In this document: piece by piece, positions 23,191-36,693 of the stretch
How the letters are laid out: each line of letters opens with the position of its first letter
Position numbering within the stretch: the stretch's first letter is position 1
NCBI GenBank assembly: GCA_019914995.1
Contig: CM034127.1
Location: forward strand, 10,788,001 to 10,852,000
Source: Acanthochlamys bracteata
Taxonomy: Eukaryota; Streptophyta; Magnoliopsida; Pandanales; Velloziaceae
DNA: 64,000 nucleotides
Direction of reading: 5' to 3'
The notes under the pieces: generated by a model
What the model was told of the DNA's origin: nothing
What the model saw: the letters and a program-made list of their open reading frames with translations, nothing else
Databases searched by the model: none
Made by a program: the position numbers and the translations under genes

Positions 23191-26100
23191 GTTGGCAGAA
23201 GAGAAAACTAGAACAAATAAATAAATAGAGTTTAAAATAAAGGTCGTTGTTTTTTTAAGTATAACAACCACAATATTAATAGAAACAGAAACAAAATAGA
23301 ATTTTGAAACGGGTTTAAAAATTGATTTTAAACTGTAATACACATCAATTGTATAACATTGATTCTCTAAACCGTACTGTGTTAACATAGTAGTCCGCAG
23401 CTCTTTCTGTCTTCAAAGTACGAAAGAAATGTTTGATGTGTATCATAGAATTGGTGAGAATCAGAATCTATAAGCTACGTTTTCATCTTCTAGCTTATAA
23501 TATTGTTTCTTTATATTTCTTAGCAATGTAATATCTTCAATCTTCCCTGTAGAGCTCACACTACGAAAACAGAAAAACCTTAATCCGAAAAAACTTCCTT
23601 TTGAAGCTTGAAGTGCAAAATATCATGAAAAGAACAAGAAAGAGAATGAAAAGACAAAAGAAGAAAATAAAAAGTCCGTCGTTTTTTGTGGCAATAGGGA
23701 CTAAGATGTGGTCCCCACATAGAGATTAAGATGACGTGGCGAGAGGGTGGGCGTGGGAGCGGTAATGAAGTTTGCTGACTTATCCGACCCGTTATTTGTA
23801 TATTGCTTACAGGCTCTTCCTTCGTTTCTATCGATCTTCTTTTCCTGATTTAATCAAGTGAATCTGAAATTAATAATAAACTTGAGAAAAACAAAAGAAA
23901 ACTATCAAAAGAGTGTAGAACTTTTGAAAATTAAAATTGAGAACCACAAGCTAAAATTTAGAAGATGAGTTATTTCAGCTCTCAAGTCTCAACTTTACCA
24001 TTTTACATTAACCATAAGCTAAATCAAGAGGGACGCCAAACATTTCCTCTCCGTTTCCTTTCAGTATATGGATGAATTCGGGACCTAAAAGCTGTAAATA
24101 AAATATAACGAAATAGATATTTAGAAAGTAATCATGGTACACTAGTAATGAAATTTTAGATCACCACCTTGTTTGAGGATGTTTTTCGAATATTATTATC
24201 TGGATTTTTTTAATGAAAAAATCTTCTTGGATATATTCTTTTATTGCAGTCGTTCGCCAATCGGTTTTAGTAATCATTATCCACTTAGCTAGATAGAGAA
24301 ATAACTAAATAAACAAATAATAAGCAGAGCTGCTCATGCGAACTCATCAATGGCGTGGAAGCAGATAGGACTTCAGTTCTTTTCTTTATATAGAAATAGC
24401 ACATTTAGGTGACAACAAATCTGGGTGTTATACATTGCGTCTCAAGCCACATAAAAGATAATGATCAAAAGATAAGCTTGAAAAAATTAATTTAAAAGAA
24501 CTAGGTAGGCTCAACACCTCCCTCTCAAGGGCCAGCCAACGAACAATAACCTGACAATTTGCGAAAAAGAAATTGAAAAAGACAACGACGAAAATGGCAA
24601 CAAACAGAAAGAATGAGCTAAAGCTCAGGACTACGATCACTGCCTACAGAGAGCCGCCTAATGCAGACAAGAGACGTCAGCAAGGGAGCTCATGGAAACC
24701 ACAGGCTTTAAAGGTATGGTTCAGACTTATCCCACTGGTTGTTCAACCGAGGACCGGAGCTTACAAGTCCACCCAATTTTTTCTGGTCGATATAATGTTT
24801 GGAGAATAAAAGTTTTACTTGGCTCGAAGTTTTTGGATGAATTACATAGCTAAATTATGTTTTGGATGATTGCCATGAAGCAGACATTTCTTAAAGGCAG
24901 TAGGAATTCCAAATTCGGAAAAAACACATGCCACCGAACAAACTTATAACAGAAAGACAGACTACATGACAGACATGCTTCTTTGATATCATAAGATACT
25001 TCGTTTTTGAACAAGGCATTTCACCATACTTTGACAGAAGCTCGCAAAGTGGTACCACAAAAATTGGCCACAGCCAGTTTGATCACTAGCCTTCTATCAA
25101 ACCTTTCTGTACGAGTTTTACTTCAAGTGACTTGAACCATAAAACCACTAACTCATTGAATTGAGATGAAACATGTCCATCTTGTGCGGCATTACTGCTT
25201 TGTGATGCTAAGATGACAATCAACACATATAATGGCTTCCACAGCAACTTGTGGTAAGGTAAAAAGAATCTGACCTAAAAGTGTTATATAAGCTTAAACA
25301 ATTTCGGACACAGAAGAAGTAACAGAATGGAGTGAAACTTAAAAAACACCTGAGACAGTTCCATTTACAAAAATAGCTGAAGATAACCTTACAGTAGAAT
25401 AAGAAGAATCGTCTCCACGAGTAAAAGCCACTTCACAAAATCTAACAACTAATCCTAGGTCTGAGTAGCAATTAGACACAAAATGGAGAATTCCGAATCA
25501 AAAGACTGCAAAACAAGGCAAATATGCAAGAGTCACGCGTAAAGTATGGCGCAGCCCAACCCACAACAAACTACTTGTAGGGCATGCCCAACCCACACAA
25601 GATATATGTCATCCACACTTTTTTTGAACTAAGCAGGTCATAAGGGGTACTGCACAGAAAGTGGAGCAAAAAGAGCATTTACATTTTCCTACAGTTAGTC
25701 CACAAAAAGCTTCAAAACAATCACCTGTAGTGGTCAAGTAGGAATTACTTGGGAATCTATGGCCTGTTAACAGCTGCCTCAAGATGCAGTACCAAGAAGT
25801 CCAAGATTCCTCAGCCAGATGGACGTGCTTAACATTCACACGTGCCCACCCGTGAACAAGCAATTATAAACGAATAACAATTTTTAAAGTACCCGCACAA
25901 TTTAGGATAAAAGAACACCAAAATGCGCCAAGCAACAACAGAATCAAACATGTCAGACTGAGACCGATGCTGCTTATGGACAATTATCAAGACACTCTAC
26001 AAGTAATAATATTAGTATTTACAAAGAACTAGTGATCCAGATATACCTCATGATGAATGGAGTAGGATGCAAAAGGCAAGGAACTATGATTGAAGATTTA

Positions 26101-26241
26101 CATCAATGGGCACAAACTCTGCCAATTGCAGCAGAAGGTGAACAACAGAGTCTCCCTTGTTTGAATGTATAGATAATCAATACTGGAGAATCGTCCTGAG
26201 GATGTATGCCATGGAAAAGAAAGAAGAGAATCTTATCCAGT
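23191..26241. other. Intergenic spacer between catalase and DSK2
   Basis: Holds the catalase upstream region on its left and the DSK2 3' UTR on its right (just below 26242). Short open frames at 24573-24809 (plus) and 25609-25863 (minus) show no recognisable domain, codon-phase continuation or convincing start, and I do not call them. I see no RNA gene or clear transposon end here. Confidence 0.5.
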
Positions 26242-29200
26242 TTATTGATCTGGATTTCCAAGGAGTCGCTCAACTGCAGCATTGACATTTCCAAAAGTAG
26301 CCCTGAGAGCTCGAATATTCTCCTGTGTGTCAAAGAATCCCATCTCCTGCAGCTGAGTTAGTTGTGTTGCATAAAGCTCTTCTGGTGGAACTGGAGGTGA
26401 CCAGAGACATTGGTTAGATTTCATGACAACATATGCAACAACTGTACTGGACTGACTAATTGTTCGACAAACAAATTCTACAATACTGACCATTCAAGGT
26501 GTTTTGAGCACCAAATCCACCAGCTCCAAGCCCACCAAACAGGTTCATAAGTACATCCACTTGAGCTGTGCCTGTACCACCTGTAGAAAAATTGGGAAAA
26601 AAATTAGCAAATGCGACTTGAACCTATATCAAAGTCATTGACAAGAAAAAACAGATGATGTGGAGTTCGTAAAGAAGCCAAATGATAGAAATGATCCATG
26701 TCATGAAGCCCTGATAACTGGTGCAATCATGCTTGGCAAAGGATGCGATACAGTCCAAGTCAAACCACAAGACAAACAACAGAAACAGATAGATCCACTT
26801 TCAAACAACACTTTTGCAGCAAAGTTGCCTTCTTGTAACCATGTTACAAACATTCATAGAAGCTAACAGTACATCAAAGTGATTAAAGAGCTCATTAGAA
26901 TAACAAGAAACAAGGTTATACACCTTTCAACAATTAATATACGATCATAAAACCTAATACACACCACAGTATCAGAGATGCGATCAGCTTCACAGGAAAA
27001 ATTGAAGAAAATATCCAATTTAATTAGAAATAGGGCTCCACAACATAAAGTAGAACAGTTTCAGTTTGCAAAAAACCTGCATTATCAGTTTATTGAATAT
27101 GCTACAGTACATTTGATGTATATATGCTCTGATCATTTTATCAATCATTAGCATGATTGCAAGATGGTATTAAAGAAAGCAATCCAACCTCAAACTACTT
27201 CTCTCAGGAAAATCAGAATCTGTGAAGAATGCAAGAAATATATGACAAAAAGAAGCCACCCTATTGGTGTCTTTTACACCATTAAACCATCTCATGTGGC
27301 AATGTAAGTGGCACTTAGACACTATCCAGTCACCATGAGACGTATTAAAGTCATCAAAGAAATTTTCATAAACACTAGAAATAATAGCTCTCGAGACAAC
27401 GAAGAAAATCGTCAGCAATCTTACCCATGCCTTCACCAGTCTGACTTTGTCCCCTGGGAAGTGCGAATAGAAGTCAAAGGTCAGGACGGAGTATAACTAT
27501 TGACAAAATGGAGAAAGTTCACTTCATCTGTAATATGAAAGGCTTACGGTGTTGTCTGTTGCCGACCAAACAGTGATTGGAACGTCTGTTGGACAGTCAA
27601 AAGTTGCTGAAGGAAAAAGAGAATAGCTTAGACAAGATCCTAGGAGCAGAAAAATGGAGCAAGTCTCTCACTTCAGTTACCTGGAGTGTCTCAGGCGAAG
27701 TCAGCTGGCGGAGAAATTGTGGGTTTTGGAGCAACTCTCTAACTTGAGGATTGTCCAGCAAGCTTTGCATTTGGGGATCACGACCAAGTAGCTAATGATC
27801 ATAAAAACTATAAGATCCAAGCTCAAAATAACAACATCATATAAGCCATCCATCTAAAGGGATTACCAACTACCTGATTCATGTACTGAGGATCAGAAAG
27901 AATGCTTTGCATCATCTGAGATACAGCTGGGTTTTGCATAAACTGACTGAATGAAGATGCACCTTGCAGACCACCAAACATCTGTTCCAGATTCTGAAAA
28001 CCAGGCCCAGGCAAACCTATGCCACTAGGTTGCCTTGTGTCAGGCGCAGTAGCTGACCTAGTAGTCGTCTGTTGCGCACCACCTGCTGTTGAATTAGCTA
28101 AATTATTAGTTGAAAAATACATATAACAAATCGATAGCAGAAAAGAATCGTCTAAACTCATACTGCCCCATGGATTAGGAAGTGGATTAGTGTTGGGTGC
28201 AGGAGATGTTGCTGATGGTTCTTCGCTTGTATTAGATGGATTCTGTACTGCATCTCTAGTCTGGCTCCCACCCTGGTTTCCCAGAAGCGCAGAAAACGGA
28301 TTTGACACCGACTCTCTTCCTGTGTCACCGGCCATTGTCGCTGCATTAAGGAAAGGCTCCTGAACATTTTCATACATGCGTCTAAGCATATTGAACCCTT
28401 CTGGCATGGACTCAATGTTGCTCATGGCCCTGTCAGTGTTTCTCATCATTTCTCGCATGAGTTCTGGATTCCTTGCAACTTCAATAGTTTGGCGGAGAGT
28501 ACTAGGATCGTTAAGGACATGCGCAAACTCAGGGTTCCTCTCCATGAGCTCACGAATTTGAGGATTACTCATTATCATATTACGCATAACATCAGGATTG
28601 TTCAGAAGGCTCTGGAAGATAGGTGAATTCATCATTTCCCTTATAAGGCCAGGATTTTGTCTTAATTGCTGCTGCATCTGATCAAGCTCTGGTAATCCAG
28701 TTCCAAGTAGACCAAATGGGCCACCCCCAATAGAGCCATTTGCACCAAGTCCCTGAAATATTGAACTTGCACCAAACCCTCCACCTTCACCGACACCTAA
28801 AACACTTGCTGCCCCAGAATTATTTGGGGTTGCCGAGACCTCAGCGCTGGTCGATGTATTTGTCGATGAAGTTGATGTTGCAAAACCACGAACCAAGTGA
28901 ATAGTGTCATTTGATTCCAGGCCTGTCCAAGAAGCAAGTAAAAAAGTAATGCCTACTAAACTCAAGTTAGAGTGAAACAGTCATCAGCAACCTTTGCAGT
29001 ATTACAAAAAGAGATGCAAACATAACAATGCGCCTAAACATACATTGTCAAAACATAAAGAATGGAAGGACTGCAAAGCTGGGACCCTGATGGTCAAATT
29101 CTAAGTAAAACATAGTTTACTATGAAAATAATAAGAAAGCGAATGGTCCAATATTAAGAAAATGAATTAGGATGATTAGAATACATTACAAAGAAGGTGT

Positions 29201-30676
29201 GCATTGACATTTGATTAAAAAAAGTACACAATATGTGCAAAAAAGAACTAGAAACATGATCCCAATAGTCCAAGAGCCGTAAAATGTTATTACAGATATA
29301 TGATGGTTTTTGTGCGATTATGTAAATGTGAACTAGAATATAGAACATGCCAAAACAAGTTTGTAGTAAGTATTAGCTTCAGTTTTCTACTAATATATGG
29401 AAAGCTCGGCTCCTTTTAAAGCATGCAATCGTTTACCAATTATCAACAAAAACAATAACTCAATTTAAAAGAAAAACCAAATGTCCTCCTGTGAGCACTT
29501 TTCTATGTGCCTGATCCCAAGGCAATGTGATAAGGTTGGGGAACGATAGAAACAAACCTTAGAAGTTAGAATGAGGTGATGTGAGAGAGAAACTTATAGT
29601 ATGACTGGTGGGTCTTCACTTAAACTCACCCAACCAAGAAAAAACTGATCGTTGAGGGAGAAGTAGCAAAGTTATACGCATTACCCCATCACACTAGTTC
29701 CTCTAGAAAAAGTTTAGGTTCACTCAATTGCTAGAATGAGCCTTGATTTCAATTGTCATTCATGGGAAGTCACTATAAAGGTGAACTGTATTTCTCTCAC
29801 CTATGCCTTGCTTTGGAAACGTAATACAAATGAGCGCAAATTCAATATCATGTTACTCATCCCTGCCTCTTTATATTTAATCTTATGTTGGTATCGTACT
29901 TATGTCCATGTCTGATATCCCTAATAGCTCCAGATCTGTCTCATCTTCACAGAGAATAAAAGCACTAGCTAAAGTAGTCCCGAGATGCTACTTCATCCGC
30001 ATTACCTAACTTAGGAAAAGGGAAATAAAAAGGCACTCAGTAACTTCAAAACCGAGCAACATTCGAACATCTTGGTCTGAATAGGACACCTGAGCTGAAC
30101 AAAGCACAATATCCTAACATTGTTGTGATTTATACAGTATCTAGCCATAGGATAAGAGGCCAAACACTTCGGAGAGGTTTTCTTGGAACAATTCTACACA
30201 TGTATCAAATCCTAATTAAAAGTTAAAAAAAACAATAAATAGCACAAGTTGTTAAGCAGAAATAATCAAGCAATAGAGATCCACGTCACGACGAGATCTA
30301 AAAAACATGAAATTAATTCTCAAAGGAAAACCTATTAGCAGAAAACATAGCTACCCGATTCGACTTACATTATACCAAAAAAATGAAAAAACCACATAAA
30401 TAAAATAAAAAAGGCAGGAGCAAACACAAGCAAACCATAGCTCTGGAGCGTGTGATCATCCTTTAAAACTCTGCCTTTGTAGATTAGTCGCTGCTGTGGC
30501 GCAGGGACATCGCACTGTCCAGCCAACAACTCCTTAAACTCCCTGATGGTTGCATCAGCCACCGTATCCGCCGTAAACTTCGATCCGTTAGAACACCTTA
30601 TGTTAACCGTCATCTTCTCCACAGCCGCTGCCGCCGCCGCTGATTCTCCACCAACTCCACTCTTTTCTTCTCCCAT
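26242..30676 (-). CDS. DSK2: DSK2/ubiquilin ubiquitin receptor (UBL-STI1-UBA)
   Basis: Shuttle receptor that carries ubiquitinated proteins to the 26S proteasome and, in Arabidopsis, to autophagy. Exons: 30676-30436, 28922-28164, 28085-27874, 27791-27681, 27606-27548, 27453-27425, 26580-26491, 26390-26242. They sum to 1650 nt, 549 residues, like Arabidopsis DSK2a/b. The start is the ATG at 30676. An Ala-rich leader precedes the ubiquitin-like domain (about 22-94, [20 protein letters not shown]). STI1-type Met/Asn/Pro-rich repeats ([20 protein letters not shown] and others) fill the middle. The C-terminal UBA (about 503-545) contains the MGF loop followed by [11 protein letters not shown]. The 29-nt micro-exon at 27453-27425 is needed to keep phase between its neighbours. 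The acceptor at 28085 was chosen because it gives the family-like Gly-Thr-Gly-Gly; other nearby acceptors would also stay in frame. The gene faces the nucleotidyltransferase gene head to head. Confidence 0.95.
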
Positions 30677-31271
30677 CTTCAATCAACCACAAAACCGAAA
30701 AAATTCCCAAAAATCAGAGATTATTCGACTGATTGATCTAAGGATTTGATCGAAACTTAATTGCGGAGGTTTTATCTGATTCGATTGAAATAGATTCAGT
30801 TGCTTGTGAAGAGAGATAGATCGCGCAGAGAAAAAGAGGGACAGAAGAATCAGAAAAGGTAGATGCGGCTTTTTATTATATTTTGTATTGTTTCATTTAC
30901 GGATTCGTTGATCACGATCCACGACATATAGCTAGGAGAGTACCCTGAGAAACAGAAAACACATTCTTGGGATGTGGCAGATTTCTATTGGCGAAGAGGA
31001 CAGTGTGCGCAACCTTTCTTCCAAAACGGACACCGCCACGTAGTTAGGGATTTCGTATTCCTGTTTCACGGTGTTGTCTCCCTTGTATCTAAGAAAAAGC
31101 TCATGTGTCGACAAATTAGTCCGACATAATTAAGATAATACAGCAATACGCCAATAACCAGCCAGCCAGGTAGAGCTGAGGTAAAAATGTTTTCCCACAA
31201 AAAATAAAAATGAAATTTCGAACTCGCAACGAGTGAGAATAATGGTGATTGATTGATTTGATTCCCTCAAC
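30677..31271. promoter_or_regulatory. Shared upstream region of two divergent genes
   Basis: About 595 bp separate the DSK2 start (minus, 30676) from the nucleotidyltransferase start (plus, 31272). Both promoters and both 5' UTRs must fit here. An AT-rich TATA-like stretch reads TATAATAAAA on the minus strand at 30880-30871, about 195 bp upstream of the DSK2 start. I saw no clear TATA for the plus-strand gene. The open frame 30932-31114 begins with TTG and resembles nothing I know. Confidence 0.5.
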
Positions 31272-34200
31272 ATGGCGATCTCTCGACAGAGAAGTAACGA
31301 TCTTTTTTCATTCTATCGTCTGCGTACCCTTGCTCTACAGCTGCAGGTTTTCTTCTTATTATTCTTATTGTTATCTGGGGCATTTCTTCGAACACCTTAT
31401 GTGTCGTTTCTCACTATCGGTTCTTTTCTAATTATAGCAGAGATGGAATCACACGGTTGCGGATAGTGATTCACCTGCACGTATTCGGTCGAATTTAGGT
31501 ATGCATGAAATATATATTGCAATATATCTAGGTAACTTGAGTTTGCCTCTGATATTAAAGAGGCTCAAAATAGCGTTGATTAATTAATTTATGATCTGAA
31601 AGTACATTGATTCAGTTAGGTACCAGTTAAGTGTTTGTGAAGAACACAAGGAGAGAAGAGAGTGTTTTTCTGTAATGTTTTTGGAATTTGATGTTGTCGC
31701 AATTAGTTACGAACTTGTGTCTGTATGGTCCGTCAGTAGACACTGAGTCAGATTTTGGGTCTCGGTGAAGTCAGCGTATAAGATAGCATAACACTTGTGT
31801 CTGCCTTGTTTCTTTAAAAGAAGATTATATCTTGCTTAGAGCTTGAGTCTATTGAGTCTGCCTTGTTTCTATGAGTCTATGGACACTCCTATATTCCAGA
31901 AGGATTGTACTAAATATAGCTACAACAAATTCTCCTTGGATGCCGCATTGAGTTCACTAATTTTATCCCAATGTTCACTTATTATTGCTGACATCACTAG
32001 TTCTATATAATAGCATCGATGTAATTCTATCGGATCTGTACTGAAAGCTTTCCAATGGTTTCAATTAGATGAATCTGACACTTCAATTCGCAAGACCCTT
32101 GATTCACGAATTGCTGGCATTCAGAGGTCAGCCATATCATTACCTACATGGAGTGTTATGAGAATTCTTCAAGAAAAAGGTAGGCTGAATACTTTTGTAA
32201 CTGTCTTTATGCAATATTAAAAGCTTGCTCCATGTTTTAATGTGATGCTTCCTCTTTCCACATGGCTTTGGCTCAAATTTTGTTGTTCGTCCTTTCAGTC
32301 ATCCATTAATCTTGCTCTAGTCTATATGAGATTTCCAAACTCTAAACTTAATGATCTAAGTTTATTAAGAATTGACAATGAAGAAGAGGAAAAGTATATA
32401 AATTTGTCCTGCCATGCGTTCATTGTATTATAATTTGTTTATTAACTTGTATTCCCGCAATCCATTCGTTTTAAATTTTCTTAAGCTCCTTTTGGACTCA
32501 TGAAGTGTTGTCCATCTTGCAGGATTTGATACGTATCTTGTGGGTGGATGTGTTAGAGATTTACTTTTGAAGAGAACACCAAAAGACTTTGATATAATCA
32601 CAACTGCTACTCTTAAACAGGTTTTTGGTGTCTGTTCTTCTAAAATGTAAAAGAATACTTTGTTCGCATAGGTTACAGTATGCACTATTTTGAAAATTTA
32701 TAAAACTATGCAGGTTAAACGCAACTTTCGCCGATGTAGAATTGTAGGAAAAAGGTTCCCAATATGTCAAGTTCATATAGGGCAGTCCATTCTTGAGGTT
32801 ACTTTGCTTTACAAGTACAGGAAGACATACGTAACTTGCGCAATAATTCCTTTTCGCAATTGTTCAGCACACACTTTCCTTCAATTTGTCAGGTATCCAG
32901 TTTTAGCACCTCTGACAAAAGTGCTAAGGAAAGACGGAAGCTTCCTCTTTTTCTTAAACCACAAATTCCTGATAAAAAGGACACTCTCCTTTGGAAAAAC
33001 AGCATGGAAAGAGATTTCACAATAAATGGGTACTATTTTGTACTTCAAAACTTCTTAAGAAGGAGATAAGCAATTCATATTAAAATTGACTTACACCCAG
33101 GATGATTTCTTTTTTTACTTTTAATTTCTCATAAAATACTACAAAGTTATGATTTCATCCGTGCAGATTATTTTATGATCCCTTTGGAAATACAATATAT
33201 GACTATGTAGATGGAATAACAGATCTAAGGACACGCAAGGTAATTATAATGTTCTCCAGCTTTATAATTTGTTGTTGCCGTTGTTTTCTTAAGTTTGAGA
33301 CAATTTTATGTACAGGTACGGACTGTAGTCCCTGCTCATACATCTTTCAAAGAGGACTGTGGTATGTGTCATTCTAAGTGGCTCCTTTTATTCCTTATGC
33401 CTTGGCATTTAGCATTTACATCCTTACACAAGCTGACATGGGCATCTCTGGCTCAGCAAGAATTTTACGCGGTTTAAGAATTGCTGCTCGTCTTGGATGG
33501 GAGTTTTCAACAAAAACTGAGGCGGCCATTCAAGATCTTTGCACATCCATAGTGGCTCTTGACAAGGTGTATTGTCCTTGATAATTACTTTATGTAACTG
33601 ATGCCTTTATTACTGATTTTGTATCTAACAAATGAATTTTCTTTCTTTCTTCTAGTCAAGGCTTATGATGGAGTTAAATTTTATGCTGGGATATGGAGCA
33701 GCTGAGTCTTCCATGTGTTTGCTTCAAAAGTTCAAAATTCTTGAATTGCTCCTTCCTGCTCAAGTAAGTCAGGGCCAGGCCATTAGTTTTTCAAAATGCG
33801 AAGGTTTCCAGTGCTCAAACAAATTATTGTTAGTAAGGCATGTCTTATTTGATTATTCCCTGTTCAGGCAGCATATCTGGTTGATCAAACCAAGGTTCAC
33901 TCTAGGCTGAGGTCAAACATGCTCATGGTAAAGATCAGGTCCCATGCATTAGTTTCTGTTGGTTAAATGTCCCTATCTGTAAATTCTGCCAATGTGTTCC
34001 TACTTTGCTGCTGTTCTTGTTAAGATTCAGCAAGCTGAAAAGATCTGGTAGATAACTTTTGTCTAGCAATGTTATAAAAATAGATAATTTATATTTCCTG
34101 GTTGCTTAGTGATTCTAGTGCTGCCCCTAGGAGCGTTGCTTCTACGTGACAAGCTAGTGATGCAGCAAACTGTATTGATGGAGTACTTAAGTTAATTTTG

Positions 34201-36292
34201 AACACTGATGCACTTCAAGATCTCATAGCTTCTTTAACCATAAGATACTTAATAGTGAGAACATGTGTCGGCATTATTTCTGTAAGCATTTGCCCAGTTT
34301 CTGTTAATATTACATTACTTATCTCTTTGAATTGCGGAAGCATTTAGACAGATTAGTGTCAACCAAAAGTTCTGCGACATAACTTCTATTATTGCTGAGG
34401 CAGTAGGAAACTATTACATGACTTTTCTAGGATAAATACCTTAGAATAGGAAGGTTCAGAAAGATCATAAGATCCTTAGGGTGGTGCTATTCATTGAAGG
34501 TTAAACTCATTATAATGTTTGAGTGAGAGCCTTGTCAGTCATAGATAATAGTTTTGTAAGTTTTCATAGAGTCATTTGCTTGTTCAAGCTATGCGTTATA
34601 ATACTCCCATTAATTGCTGCTTATAACTGTTTAAGAATCCTTTTTCCCCGGCAGCTCACTACAGTGGGTATATGGACATCTAAGCTAATTGAATGTAAAC
34701 TAGGAAGTATGAGTCTCTTTTGCTGATTTTTATTTTATGCTTTATCCATTAACAATTCTTGGTAGCTCCAGTTAGTTGTATCAAAGGGTTGAGAGTTTTA
34801 GTTCTTGATTCTAAACGAAAGTGAAGCACCTTTGTGCTTGCAGGTTATGTGAGTACTTCAACTCATACTCTTTCATTACCAGCCAAACTCCTTGAAGTCC
34901 AACAGAGTGCATATAATGTAAGAAATGAAGATTAGTTAAAGCATAATAATTACTTCAATGGATGAATCTCTCTATCCTTCTTGACTCATAAGACAGTAGA
35001 TTTTTTGGCCTAGCGGTATGAATCCAGTATAAAAGACTTATTTTTCACTTATAATATAGCTAGGTCATCATGTTTTGGCATTATTTCTTTGGTAGATATT
35101 CTGTTGATATTTAACCTGCTGATCATGTATTTGTCAAAGTGAGTTTGAACTTGAAATATGGAAAGTTCTCTTAATGTCCTAACTTCTTTTCTTTAATACC
35201 AAAATGCAACTGTTTTGCAGAGACTACTTTTTAATCTTGACAAATTGCTTTCTGCAGATCGCCCATCTGATTGCAGTTTATGGTGAGCGAAACAAAGATT
35301 GATTGCTCTTTTGAAAGTTATCTGCATGCCTTTCAAAGTTGTCTAGAGGTTTAGATTAGCCATTCCTGACCTTGACGTAATGATATACTTGATACATCTG
35401 CCATTCATTACACCCTGTGCATTTTGGGAACATTATGATGGCGAAATTCATGATTACGCAAATGTTAAAATCATTATTTATTGTATGCTAGAAGTTGATT
35501 TGTCTGTATCATAAGTTGCTCGGAGGTTGGGACAGTTGCTTTGAGATGTTTCTTGATCAAATTTATGAGCTAGCCTTTCAAATGTTCAAGATTGTTGACT
35601 GTCACTTACAAAACAGGTTGGCATTACTTGCTTTCCATCAGACTTTGGTGGATAATCCTCAGGATGCAATTGTAGTTTGGGTTTTCTCATCAATCTTGTA
35701 CTATGGAAGTTGGAGTAGAGCGTTGGAGTCTACAAAAGATCCCAGAACTTATGAGCAGTTCAACCCTGAAATCTCTTCAGAAGCCAGGAATAAATCAGAT
35801 GAATCACTATTGGAAGAAGCATCATTTCTAGCATCACTGGTTAAATCCTCCATTCATAGTTTCACTAGTGTAGATGCTTTGGGCCAAACATTGAATAGAT
35901 ATCCTGGAGCATCTTCGCATTTAGATTTGGTAAGACAGCAAAATTCTAGTATACTATTCACCAGAAGGATCTCTTGTCCATTATTAAATACAACCTTTTA
36001 CCATCCTCACTTCATTTTGCAGGGATGTAAGATACTTGTATCTGAGAATATGGCGAAGAATGTTTCCAGACTATTTCATGAGCTGGAGGCTGATATAAAA
36101 TCTTATAATGACGAAAGGATAATGTTTGATATAAATTATGAGCATCTTAAAAGAGGTGATAGAGAAGAAACTAAGTTTGTACTGGGAAAAATTATCATGG
36201 ATACATTGAACGGCAAAGCAATCTCTGACTATAAGCAGGATGTCTCATCTGCTAAAACGAAGCCACGGTCGTTGTCTGAGCTGTTCAAGTGA
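31272..36292 (+). CDS. Class II nucleotidyltransferase, tRNA CCA-adding/poly(A) polymerase superfamily
   Basis: Adds nucleotides to RNA 3' ends; plant members are annotated as polynucleotide adenylyltransferase family proteins, many probably organellar. Exons: 31272-31346, 31441-31498, 32069-32179, 32523-32620, 32714-32797, 32893-33029, 33167-33239, 33316-33361, 33457-33566, 33656-33763, 33868-33927, 35221-35282, 35617-35929, 36023-36292, in phase, 534 residues. The head domain has VGGCVRD (89-94 is GGCVRD) and the metal-binding Asp pair KDFDI (Asp103, Asp105). ERDFTING follows, then [20 protein letters not shown], the neck signature of the family. The Ser/Arg/Leu-rich N terminus, poor in acids, could be an organelle transit peptide. 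The first two exons rest on phase and open frame only; an acceptor at 32050 instead of 32069 would also keep frame. Whether it adds CCA or A is not decidable here. Confidence 0.9.
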
Positions 36293-36693
36293 TTCTTGGT
36301 AATCACGTTTTGTATTCCATTCAGAGTTTTGGTAGGGTAGAAATACAATGTGTTAGAGAACATAATGTTCAGGCAGGTTCGTAGCATGTGGCGTGTACGA
36401 GTGAATTGTTTATGTCAAATCTTAAAGTTGAATGGGTCGTTTGAGAGTGTTTAAATAAGAAGTTTTTTTTTTTTTCAAAGAAAAGTTTATTTTAATTTGA
36501 AAACAAGTTTAATTTTTTATCTTAAAAATAATAATACTTTTATATACATAAAAATTTTATAATGTACAATTTATTTATATAAACTTTAAAAAAATTAGAA
36601 TATTATAAAAAAATTATCTTAAAAAATTTAAAATAAAATAATGAAATGAAATGAAACTTTTGCTAGAAATGCTAATGTCAGTATTTAATTTAG

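Noticed and set aside
30932..31114. 60-codon minus frame in the divergent promoter.
   Set aside because: Starts with TTG, matches nothing known and overlaps the expected promoter and leader of two confirmed genes.
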